From Mycolicibacterium sp. HK-90 (GTDB lineage: Bacteria; Actinomycetota; Actinomycetes; Mycobacteriales; Mycobacteriaceae): DNA of 64,000 nt. The stretch lies in contig NZ_CP129613.1 in the NCBI RefSeq assembly GCF_030486405.1, forward strand, positions 3,410,001 through 3,474,000, written 5' to 3'. The translations under genes were made by a program, and so were the position numbers. This document shows, piece after piece, positions 53,607-62,752 of this stretch (positions are counted from its first letter, which is position 1; each line of letters starts with the position of its first letter). The notes beneath the pieces were generated by a model that was not told the DNA's origin, searched no databases, and saw only the letters and a program-made list of their open reading frames with translations.

Positions 53607-55760
53607 ATGAGTACAACTGCCGACGTCGAGCGCGTCGCTCCGGTCAGACCCGCGCGTCGGCGCATGCTGTCGCGGATCAGCATTCAGTCGAAGCTGCTGG
53701 TCATGCTGCTGGTGACCAGCATCCTGTCGGCCGCCGTCGTCGGCGCGATCGGCTACCAGTCCGGGAGGTCGTCGCTCCGGCAATCGGTGTTCGACCGGCT
53801 GACCGAGGTCCGCGAATCTCAGACCCGGCAGTTGGAGTCCAAGTTCACCGACCTCGAGGATTCCCTGATCGTCTATACGCGTGGCACGACCACCATCGAG
53901 GCCGTGGAGGCGTTCTCGGGCGCGTTCGGTCAGCTCAACACCTCGACGATCAACCCGCAGCAGTGGCAGTCGATCGTCGACTACTACCGCACCGAATTCC
54001 AGCCGGTCGAACAGGAACAGACCGGTGACACCGTGGACGTGACCCGATTGCTGCCCACCTCCAACGCGCAGAAATACCTGCAGGCGCACTACACGGCGCC
54101 GGTCGCCGACCCGGAAAAGGCGATCGCGGTCGACGACGCCCGTGACGGCAGCGCCTGGTCGGCCGCGAACGCGCGGTTCAACGACTTCTTCCGGGAGATC
54201 GTCGAACGTTTCCAGTTCGAGGATGCGCTCCTGCTCGACACCGCAGGCAACATCATCTACACCGCGTACAAGGGCATCGACCTCGGCACCAACATCCGCA
54301 CCGGGCCCTACCGCCAGAGTCTGCTGACCGACGCGTACGAGAAGACCCTGGCCTCGAACACCGTTGACTACGTCGGGGTCACCGACTTCGCCGATTACCA
54401 ACCTGCCGACGAGCCGACGGCCTGGATGATGGCCCCGGTCGGTCCGCCGGGACGGATCGAGGGCGTCCTGGCCCTGCAATTCCCGATCTCCAAGATCAAC
54501 CGGCTCATGACCGCCGACAAGCAATGGGAAACCGCCGGCATGGGTGCGACCGGCGAGACGTTCGTGGTCGGTCCAGACGGTCTGATGCGGTCCGATTCCC
54601 GGCTGTTCCTGGAGGATCCGGAGCAATTCGAGCGCGACGTCATCGACGCCGGCACCCCGCCGGCGGTGGCGGCGAAATCTCTGCGCCAACACGGAACCAC
54701 GTTGGTCCAGCCGGTCGAGACCGAGGCCACCCGGTTGGCCCTGCGTGGCCAGACCGGCACCGTGATCGAGGACGACTATCTGGGCAACGAGACGCTGCAG
54801 GCCTACGCACCGGTCGATCTGCACGGGCTGAACTGGTCGATCATCGCCAAGATCGACACCTCGGAGGCGTTCGCTCCGGTCGCGACGTTCACCCGCACCC
54901 TGGTGTTGTCGACCGTCGTCATCACCTTCATCGTGTGTCTGGCCGCCATGATGCTGGCGCGGTTGTTCGTCCGGCCGCTGCGCCGGCTGGAGGCCGGCGC
55001 CCAGCAGATCGGCGCGGGCGACTACGACATCTCGCTGCCGGTGCAATCACGGGACGAGTTCGGCGACCTGACAACAGCGTTCAACGACATGAGCCGCAAC
55101 CTGGCGATCAAGGAGGATCTGCTCGCCGAGCAACGCCGGGAGAACGACCGGTTGCTGCGCACGCTGATGCCCGAATCGGTGGTGCAGCGCTACCGGGACG
55201 GCGAAGAGACGATCGCGCAGGACCACCACAACGTGACCGTCCTGTTCGCCGACACGGTCGGTCTGGACGAGCTGACCTCCGGGATGCCCTCCGAGGAAGC
55301 ACTTGCCATCGTCAACCGCCTGGTGCACCAATTCGACGCCGCCGCAGATGATCTGGGCGTGGAGCGGGTCCGCACCCTGCGCAACGGGTACTGGGCCAGC
55401 TCGGGGTTGAGTGTGCCGCGGCTCGACAACGTCGGCCGGACAGTCGATTTCGCCCTCGAGATGCAGCGAATCATCGAGCGGTTCAACACCGAGACCGGGA
55501 CCGCACTGAAGTTGCGGGCCGGGATCGACACCGGCGCCGTGAGCAGCGGCCTGGTCGGCCGCTCCAATCTCGCGTACGACATGTGGGGTTCGGCGGTCAA
55601 CCTCGCCTACCGGGTTCAACGGGGCTCACCACAACCGGGCGTGTACGTCACCGAGCGGGTGTTCGACGCGATGGGCGATACCCGCGACCTCGAACCGGCG
55701 GGCACCGTGCGCGTCGACGACGCCGACGAACCGATCTGGAAACTCCAGGACCGACGATGA
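53607..55760 (+). CDS. Membrane receptor with degenerate class III cyclase domain
   Basis: A 717-residue protein: transmembrane helix (about 30-52), extracytoplasmic Cache-like sensor (about 55-425), second helix (about 428-452), HAMP (about 452-505) and a class III nucleotide-cyclase domain (about 540-690). The first metal Asp is present (VTVLFADTVG) but the second, normally in GD of the GDG/GDGY loop, is Asn (RTLRNGYW), and the base-selecting Asp is Ser (WGSAVNLAYR). It resembles M. tuberculosis Rv2435c. It may be weak, inactive or activated with a partner. The next gene overlaps its stop and encodes a cyclic-nucleotide-binding channel. Confidence 0.88.
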   Translation: MSTTADVERVAPVRPARRRMLSRISIQSKLLVMLLVTSILSAAVVGAIGYQSGRSSLRQSVFDRLTEVRESQTRQLESKFTDLEDSLIVYTRGTTTIEAVEAFSGAFGQLNTSTINPQQWQSIVDYYRTEFQPVEQEQTGDTVDVTRLLPTSNAQKYLQAHYTAPVADPEKAIAVDDARDGSAWSAANARFNDFFREIVERFQFEDALLLDTAGNIIYTAYKGIDLGTNIRTGPYRQSLLTDAYEKTLASNTVDYVGVTDFADYQPADEPTAWMMAPVGPPGRIEGVLALQFPISKINRLMTADKQWETAGMGATGETFVVGPDGLMRSDSRLFLEDPEQFERDVIDAGTPPAVAAKSLRQHGTTLVQPVETEATRLALRGQTGTVIEDDYLGNETLQAYAPVDLHGLNWSIIAKIDTSEAFAPVATFTRTLVLSTVVITFIVCLAAMMLARLFVRPLRRLEAGAQQIGAGDYDISLPVQSRDEFGDLTTAFNDMSRNLAIKEDLLAEQRRENDRLLRTLMPESVVQRYRDGEETIAQDHHNVTVLFADTVGLDELTSGMPSEEALAIVNRLVHQFDAAADDLGVERVRTLRNGYWASSGLSVPRLDNVGRTVDFALEMQRIIERFNTETGTALKLRAGIDTGAVSSGLVGRSNLAYDMWGSAVNLAYRVQRGSPQPGVYVTERVFDAMGDTRDLEPAGTVRVDDADEPIWKLQDRR

Positions 55761-57157
55761 CCGGCGTGCTCGACGCTCCGTGGTTCTTCTGGGCGATCGG
55801 TGTCGCGGTCGGCTTCCCGGTCTGCCTGGTTCTGCTCACCGAACTCCACAGCGCCCTGCGCCGGCGCGGCAGCTATCTGGCCGGCCCGGTACATCTGGTC
55901 CGCACCTACATCCTGCCGCTGGGCGCGCTGCTGATCCTGCTGGTCCAGGCGATCCAGATCTCCGGGGAAGCCACACCCGTGCGGATCGTGGCGACGGTGT
56001 TCGGCTTCGTCGTGCTGGTCCTGTTGCTGTCCGGGCTGAACGCGACGCTGTTCCAGAGCGCGCCGGTAGGCAGCTGGCGCAAGCGCATTCCGTCGATCTT
56101 CCTCGACGTCGCCCGGTTCGCGCTCATCGCCATCGGCGTCGGACTGATCTTCGCCTACATCTGGGGCGCCAACATCGGTGGGCTGTTCACCGCCCTGGGC
56201 GTGTCCTCGATCGTGCTGGGCCTTGCCCTGCAGAACTCGGTCGGCCAGATCATCTCCGGGCTGCTGGTGCTGTTCGAGCAGCCGTTCCAACTCGGCGACT
56301 GGGTCGATGCGCCGGCGGCGCGCGGGCGCGTCGTCGAGGTGAACTGGCGCGCGACGCACATCGACACCGGAAGCGGCCTGCAGGTGATCCCCAACTCGGT
56401 GCTGGCCGGCGGATCGTTCACGAACCTGAGCCGACCGGCAGGCGCGCACACCATGTCGGTGGTCACCGTGTTCGCCGTCGACGACGCCCCCGACGACGTG
56501 TGCCGGGTACTCAACGAGGTGGCCCGCCGGCTGCCCCAATTACGAAGCGACGGAACGGTATCCACGGTCGCCGCCGGTTCGCTGCAATACAAGACGTTGA
56601 TCCCCTTGCACTCCCCGGCCGACGATTTCGCGGCCCGGGCGACATTCCTGCGCTGGACCTGGTACGCCACGCGGCGGGCAGGCCTGCATCTGGACGAGGC
56701 CGAGGACGAGTTCGCCACCACCGAACGCGTGGAACAGGCGCTCCGCCTCATCGCGCCGACACTCCGTCTGAGCCAAGAGGACCAGCGCGAGCTGTTGCCC
56801 CACGCGCGTCTGGCCCGGTACGGCACGGACGAGGTGATCCAGGTCGTCGGTCAGGTTCCCAAGAAGCTGACGTTCGTCGTCGCCGGCACGGTGCAGCTGG
56901 CCGCGCCCGGCTCGGACGATGAGTTCGTCCCGGTGCTCACCCTGGAGCGGGGCGACGTGCTCGGTCAGACGACGCTGACCCGCGAACCGGTCATCACCAC
57001 GGCCTATGCGCTGACCGAGGTCACCGTCGCGCAGTTCGACCGCGAGTGCATCGAACAATTGGTCGCGCGCAAACCGGTCCTGCTGCAGGACATCGGCCGG
57101 GCGATCGACGAGCGTCGGGCAAACGTCAAGCAGGCCCTCGCCGCGCCCGGACGCTGA
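55757..57157 (+). CDS. MscS-type channel with C-terminal cyclic-nucleotide-binding domain
   Basis: A 466-residue membrane protein resembling M. tuberculosis Rv2434c. About four helices lead to the pore helix GLFTALGVSSIVLGLALQNS (about 142-161); the MscS beta domain follows (FQLGDWVDAP, VNWRATHIDT, VIPNSVLAGGSFTNLSRP), then a CAP/cNMP-like domain (about 345-460) with FVVAGTVQL and LERGDVLGQTTLT. The RA-type phosphate cassette is only partly visible, so ligand binding is not assured. ATG 55757 overlaps the cyclase stop (ATGA), so the pair is coupled. Confidence 0.9.
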   Translation: MTGVLDAPWFFWAIGVAVGFPVCLVLLTELHSALRRRGSYLAGPVHLVRTYILPLGALLILLVQAIQISGEATPVRIVATVFGFVVLVLLLSGLNATLFQSAPVGSWRKRIPSIFLDVARFALIAIGVGLIFAYIWGANIGGLFTALGVSSIVLGLALQNSVGQIISGLLVLFEQPFQLGDWVDAPAARGRVVEVNWRATHIDTGSGLQVIPNSVLAGGSFTNLSRPAGAHTMSVVTVFAVDDAPDDVCRVLNEVARRLPQLRSDGTVSTVAAGSLQYKTLIPLHSPADDFAARATFLRWTWYATRRAGLHLDEAEDEFATTERVEQALRLIAPTLRLSQEDQRELLPHARLARYGTDEVIQVVGQVPKKLTFVVAGTVQLAAPGSDDEFVPVLTLERGDVLGQTTLTREPVITTAYALTEVTVAQFDRECIEQLVARKPVLLQDIGRAIDERRANVKQALAAPGR

Positions 57158-57186
57158 GGGTCTCGGCGCCGAGTTCCAATCGTTAG

Positions 57187-58302
<1,116 letters not shown>

Positions 58303-58316
58303 AGATCCAACCCACC

Positions 58317-58353
58317 AGGGAGCCTGTCGTCATCCCCCGACGGCAGGCTCCCT
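58317..58353 (+). terminator. Hairpin after antigen 85
   Basis: AGGGAGCCTGTCGTC (58317-58331), a 7-base loop, and GACGGCAGGCTCCCT (58339-58353): a 15-bp stem with one G-T pair, starting 14 bases beyond the stop. No T-tract follows. Confidence 0.8.
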
Positions 58354-58384
58354 GCTCTGGTGTGCGGGAGTAGGTTTGGTGACG

Positions 58385-59995
58385 ATGACCCAGTCCTCGT
58401 CGAGGTCCACCTCCGAGTCGCCGTCGAACGCACGGATGCTCGGCGGAGTCGCCGCCGCCGCGGTCTCGCTCGGTGTCGCACAGGTCGTCGGCATCTTCTT
58501 CCCCGCGCAGGCCGATCCCCGCAACGCCGTCGGGTCGGCGATCGTCGACGTGACACCCGGCCCGGTCAAGGAATTGGCGATTCAGGCGCTGGGTGGTCTC
58601 GATAAGCTCTTCCTGGCCGTCGCGGTCCTGGTGGTGATCGCCGCCGCCGCGGCCATCGCCGCGACCTACGAAACCCCGCGCCGCCCGGTCGGCAGCGCCA
58701 TCTTCGTCGTCGCGGGCCTTCTCGGCTGCGCCGCCGTGATCTCCCGTCCCGGTGCCACCGCGCTCGACCTCGTTCCCACGGTCGTGGGCACCGCGTGCGG
58801 GGTGGCCGCGCTCCGGTTGCTCGCGGTGCGACTGTGGAGCGGACCCGACGATCAGGCCTCGGTCGGCCCCGCCGACGATCGGGCCGAGGTCGGCCCCGCC
58901 GACGAGCCCGCGGGTGTCGATGCCACCAGACGGATGTGGCTGGCGACCGCCGGACTCCTCGGATTCGGCGCCGCCACCGGACTACTGGGATTCGTCGCCG
59001 CCCGGGTGGTGCGCTCGGTGGCCGCCGAGCGCGACACCTCGGCCCTCCCCGCGCCGCGCGTACCGGCCCCGCCGATTCCGGCGGGAGTCCAGCCGAAAAA
59101 CGTTGCACTGCCGAGCTTCGTCACCGACAGTGCCGACTTCTACCGGGTCGACATCGCACTGAGCGTTCCGCAGCTCAGCCGCCAGGAATGGAGCCTGCGC
59201 ATCCATGGCATGGTGGACCGCGAGATCACCTACAGTTTCGCCGATCTGGACCGGTTCGAAGCCGTCGAGAAGGTGGTGACGCTGACCTGTGTGTCCAATC
59301 CGGTTGGCGGCGACCTGATCTCGAACGGAGTGTGGACCGGTTACCGCCTGACCGACCTGCTGACGGCCGCCGGTGTTTCACCGGATGCGGACATGTTGCT
59401 CTCGACGTCGGTGGACGGGTTCACCGTGGGCACGCCGGTCGAGGCCCTCCACGATGGTCGCGACGCCCTGCTGGCCATCGGCCTCAACGGGCAGCCACTC
59501 CCGGTCGAGCACGGCTATCCGGCCAGGCTGGTGGTCGCCGGGCTGTACGGCTACGTGTCGGCCACCAAATGGGTGACCGACCTCGAACTGACCCGATTCG
59601 ACCGCGCCGAGGCCTATTGGACCAAGCAGGGCTGGGCGGCGCGCGGCCCGATCAAGACCGAGTCGCGTATCGACGTGCCGAGGAACGGGCAGCAGGTGCC
59701 CGTGGGTCCGGCGACGTTCGGCGGCGTGGCATGGGCGCAGAATCGCGGCGTCCGGGCCGTCGAGGTGCGAATCGACGACGGCCCATGGCAACCCGCCCAA
59801 CTCGGCGCGGCATATTCCGATCAGACCTGGCGACTGTGGAGCTTCGGCTGGCAGGCGACCGCCCCGGGCGCACACACCATCACGGTGCGGGCCACCGACG
59901 ACACCGGAGCGGTCCAGACGTCAGATCAGGCCCCTACCGTGCCCGACGGCGCCACCGGATGGCACACGGTGAACTTCACCGTCGCCCCGTCCTGA
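58385..59995 (+). CDS. Membrane-anchored molybdopterin oxidoreductase (sulfite-oxidase fold)
   Basis: A 536-residue protein: about five membrane helices in the first 240 residues, then an exported sulfite-oxidase-fold molybdopterin domain (about 255-440) with the molybdenum-ligating Cys in VTLTCVSNPVGGDLI, and a C-terminal dimerisation domain (about 440-530, GGVAWAQNRGVRAVEVRID). It resembles the MsrP/sulfite oxidase group. GGGAG and AGG lie before GTG 58379 and ATG 58385; I use ATG. The redox partner and substrate are unknown. Confidence 0.88.
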   Translation: MTQSSSRSTSESPSNARMLGGVAAAAVSLGVAQVVGIFFPAQADPRNAVGSAIVDVTPGPVKELAIQALGGLDKLFLAVAVLVVIAAAAAIAATYETPRRPVGSAIFVVAGLLGCAAVISRPGATALDLVPTVVGTACGVAALRLLAVRLWSGPDDQASVGPADDRAEVGPADEPAGVDATRRMWLATAGLLGFGAATGLLGFVAARVVRSVAAERDTSALPAPRVPAPPIPAGVQPKNVALPSFVTDSADFYRVDIALSVPQLSRQEWSLRIHGMVDREITYSFADLDRFEAVEKVVTLTCVSNPVGGDLISNGVWTGYRLTDLLTAAGVSPDADMLLSTSVDGFTVGTPVEALHDGRDALLAIGLNGQPLPVEHGYPARLVVAGLYGYVSATKWVTDLELTRFDRAEAYWTKQGWAARGPIKTESRIDVPRNGQQVPVGPATFGGVAWAQNRGVRAVEVRIDDGPWQPAQLGAAYSDQTWRLWSFGWQATAPGAHTITVRATDDTGAVQTSDQAPTVPDGATGWHTVNFTVAPS

Positions 59996-60015
59996 CGCAC
60001 AGCCCTGACGCCGGT

Positions 60016-60216
60016 CTACTTCGCCGAGAGCTTGCGCCAGCTGAACACCGCGATCACCACCCCGATCACCACGGTGATCGGGCCGATGATCGACCAGGTC
60101 GTGGTGTTGCTCATCGGACTGCCCTGCAGCACACCGAATCCCTGCAGCGCCCAGATGAGCCCGAACAACGCCACGATCACACCGATCGCCAATGTCGCGA
60201 TGAATCCCCGTTTCAT
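60016..60216 (-). CDS. Small two-helix membrane protein
   Basis: A 66-residue protein with two hydrophobic segments (IATLAIGVIVALFGLIWALQ and SIIGPITVVIGVVIAVF) joined by a short polar turn. Conserved-looking in mycobacteria but without known function. ATG 60216 starts it; it converges with the molybdopterin oxidoreductase gene. Confidence 0.7.
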   Translation of the reverse strand: MKRGFIATLAIGVIVALFGLIWALQGFGVLQGSPMSNTTTWSIIGPITVVIGVVIAVFSWRKLSAK

Positions 60217-60308
60217 GCTTGGAGGCTACGCCGCTCGCCCACCACGCCTGTTCACCCACGGCGAACCCGTACCGCCGGCCTACCGGGAACAAACCCGCGA
60301 CCACCAAG

Positions 60309-60329
60309 GTTGAGCGCATCAGACTGAAC
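60309..60329 (+). promoter_or_regulatory. HAIR-like repeat upstream of lon
   Basis: GTTGAGC-N7-ACTGAAC resembles the HspR repeat CTTGAGT-N7-ACTCAAG, with five of seven matching bases in each arm and the exact 7-base spacing. HspR controls lon in Streptomyces. The site ends 12 bases before the lon ATG and partly covers the leader. Confidence 0.4.
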
Positions 60330-60341
60330 TTTGGAGGTTTG

Positions 60342-62669
60342 ATGTCCCAACCAAACGCAGTGCCCGTGCTGTTCTTGAGCGAGCCCATCGTCCTGCCCGG
60401 GATGGTGGTGCCCGTCGAGCTCGACGACGCCGCCCGCGCCGCGGTCGACGCCGCCCAGGCCAGTGAATCAGGAAAGCTTCTGATCGCCCCGCGCCTGGAC
60501 GACCGCTACCCCACCCACGGCGTGATCGCGTCGATCGTGCAGGTCGGGCGCATGCCCGGCGGTGCGGAAGCCGCCGTCGTCCGCGGTGAACGCCGTGCCC
60601 ACATCGGTTCCGGAACCACCGGACCGGGCGCTGCCCTGTGGGTCGAGGTCGAGGAAGCCACCGAACCCGAAGCCACCACCGACGAGGTCAAGGCGCTGGC
60701 AGCCGAGTACAAGAAGCTGCTGCTGGCCATGCTGCAGCGGCGTGAGGCCTGGCAGATCATCGACGTGGTCAACAAGATCACCGACCCGTCGGCGCTGGCC
60801 GACACCGCCGGCTATGCGTCGTACCTGACCGATGTCCAGAAGCGCGAACTGCTGGAGACCGAGAACACGGCCACGCGCCTGAGCAACCTCATCCAGTGGA
60901 CCGGCGAGCACCTGGCCGAGGTCGAGGTCACCGACAAGATCGCCGAGGACGTCCGGGCCGGAATGGACAAGCAGCAGAAGGAATTCCTGCTGCGCCAGCA
61001 GCTGAACGCCATCCGCAAGGAACTCGGGGAAGGCGAGCCCGAAGGGTCTGATGATTACCGGGCTCGAGTCGAGGCCGCCGACCTGCCCGAGAAGGTGCGC
61101 GAGGCCGCACTGCGCGAAGTCGGCAAGCTGGAACGCTCGAGCGACCAGAGCCCGGAGGGCGGCTGGATTCGCACCTGGCTGGACACCGTGCTGGACCTGC
61201 CGTGGAACGAGCGGACGGAGGACTCGACCGACCTGTTGGGCGCCCGCGAGATTCTGGACGCCGATCACCACGGGCTGGACGACGTCAAGGACCGCATCGT
61301 CGAATACCTGGCGGTGCGGGCCCGCCGCGCCCAGCGCGGTATGGCCGTCGTCGGCGGCCGCGGTTCGGGTGCGGTGATGGTGCTGGCCGGCCCGCCCGGG
61401 GTCGGCAAGACTTCGTTGGGCGAGTCCGTGGCCCGCGCGCTGGGCCGCAAGTTCGTGCGGGTGGCCCTGGGCGGTGTGCGCGACGAGGCCGAGATCCGTG
61501 GCCACCGGCGCACCTACGTCGGCGCGCTGCCGGGCCGCATCGTTCGGGCCATCGGCGAGGCGGGGTCGATGAATCCCGTTGTGCTGCTGGACGAGATCGA
61601 CAAGGTCGGTTCCGATTACCGGGGTGACCCGTCGGCCGCGCTGCTGGAGGTGCTGGACCCGGCGCAGAACCACACGTTCCGTGACCACTACCTGGACCTG
61701 GATCTGGACCTGTCCGACGTGGTGTTCCTGGCGACGGCCAACGTGATCGAGAACATCCCGTCGGCGCTGCTGGACCGCATGGAGCTGGTGCAGATCGACG
61801 GCTACACCGAGGACGACAAGGTCGCCATCGCGCGCGACTACCTGCTGCCCCGGCAGGCCGAGAAAGCGGCGCTCACCGCGGAAGAAGTGCGGGTCACCGA
61901 TTCTGCGCTACGCAAGATCGCCGCGGACTACACCCGCGAACCGGGTGTGCGGCAGTTCGAGCGGTTGCTGGCCAAGGCGTTGCGGAAGGTCACGACGAAA
62001 CTGGACGACGGCGGAATCACGAACATCATCGTGGACGAGCCGGATCTCGTCGAGTACCTGGGCCGTCCGCGGTTCACGCCGGAGTCCACCGAACGCACCG
62101 CGGTGCCGGGCGTGGCGACCGGCCTGGCTGTCACCGGGCTGGGGGGCGATGTGCTCTACATCGAGGCCAACTCCAACCCAGGCGAGCCGGGTCTGCAGCT
62201 GACCGGCCAGCTGGGTGACGTGATGAAGGAGTCGGCGCAGATCGCGCTGTCCTACGTGCGGGCCCACGCCGAACAGCTGGGTGTCGACGCGAAGGCGCTC
62301 GACCGGACGATCCACGTGCACGTGCCCGCCGGTGCGGTGCCCAAGGACGGTCCGTCGGCCGGCGTCACGATGGTGACGGCGCTGGTGTCGATGGCTACCG
62401 GACGGCAGGTGCGGGGCGATGTCGGCATGACCGGTGAGGTCACGCTGAACGGTCGGGTGTTGCCGATCGGCGGGGTCAAGCAGAAACTGCTGGCTGCGCA
62501 ACGGGCCGGATTGTCAACGGTTTTCATCCCGGCGCGCAACGAGCCCGACCTGGATGACGTGCCCGCTGAAGTGCTGGCGGCGCTTGACGTTCGGCCCATG
62601 ACCGACGTCGCCGACATCATCGCCCAGGCTCTGGAGCCGGCGAAGCAGGCGGCCACGGTCGCGGCCTGA
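60342..62669 (+). CDS. lon: ATP-dependent protease Lon
   Basis: A 775-residue LonA: N-terminal substrate domain (about 5-200), coiled region, AAA+ domain with Walker A GPPGVGKTS (350-358) and Walker B VVLLDEIDK, and a C-terminal Ser/Lys protease domain with Ser672 (KDGPSAGVTM) and Lys715 (second Lys of GGVKQKLLAA), 43 residues apart as in other LonA proteins. It degrades misfolded and regulatory proteins. M. tuberculosis lacks lon, whereas rapid growers have it, which supports a rapid-grower origin. GGAGG at 60333-60337 sets ATG 60342. Confidence 0.96.
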   Translation: MSQPNAVPVLFLSEPIVLPGMVVPVELDDAARAAVDAAQASESGKLLIAPRLDDRYPTHGVIASIVQVGRMPGGAEAAVVRGERRAHIGSGTTGPGAALWVEVEEATEPEATTDEVKALAAEYKKLLLAMLQRREAWQIIDVVNKITDPSALADTAGYASYLTDVQKRELLETENTATRLSNLIQWTGEHLAEVEVTDKIAEDVRAGMDKQQKEFLLRQQLNAIRKELGEGEPEGSDDYRARVEAADLPEKVREAALREVGKLERSSDQSPEGGWIRTWLDTVLDLPWNERTEDSTDLLGAREILDADHHGLDDVKDRIVEYLAVRARRAQRGMAVVGGRGSGAVMVLAGPPGVGKTSLGESVARALGRKFVRVALGGVRDEAEIRGHRRTYVGALPGRIVRAIGEAGSMNPVVLLDEIDKVGSDYRGDPSAALLEVLDPAQNHTFRDHYLDLDLDLSDVVFLATANVIENIPSALLDRMELVQIDGYTEDDKVAIARDYLLPRQAEKAALTAEEVRVTDSALRKIAADYTREPGVRQFERLLAKALRKVTTKLDDGGITNIIVDEPDLVEYLGRPRFTPESTERTAVPGVATGLAVTGLGGDVLYIEANSNPGEPGLQLTGQLGDVMKESAQIALSYVRAHAEQLGVDAKALDRTIHVHVPAGAVPKDGPSAGVTMVTALVSMATGRQVRGDVGMTGEVTLNGRVLPIGGVKQKLLAAQRAGLSTVFIPARNEPDLDDVPAEVLAALDVRPMTDVADIIAQALEPAKQAATVAA

Positions 62670-62692
62670 TCGGCCGCGGGCCTGCGCGAGTG

Positions 62693-62739
62693 TGCGGGTC
62701 TGCCGGTGACGACACGATCTGTCGGCCGGCGGACCCGCA
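62693..62739. terminator. Bidirectional hairpin between lon and the PucR gene
   Basis: TGCGGGTCTGCCGG (62693-62706) pairs with CCGGCGGACCCGCA (62726-62739) around a 19-base loop, one G-T pair. It lies between the convergent stops at 62669 and 62753 and likely ends both transcripts. Confidence 0.7.
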
Positions 62740-62752
62740 TAATCGTGGTACG

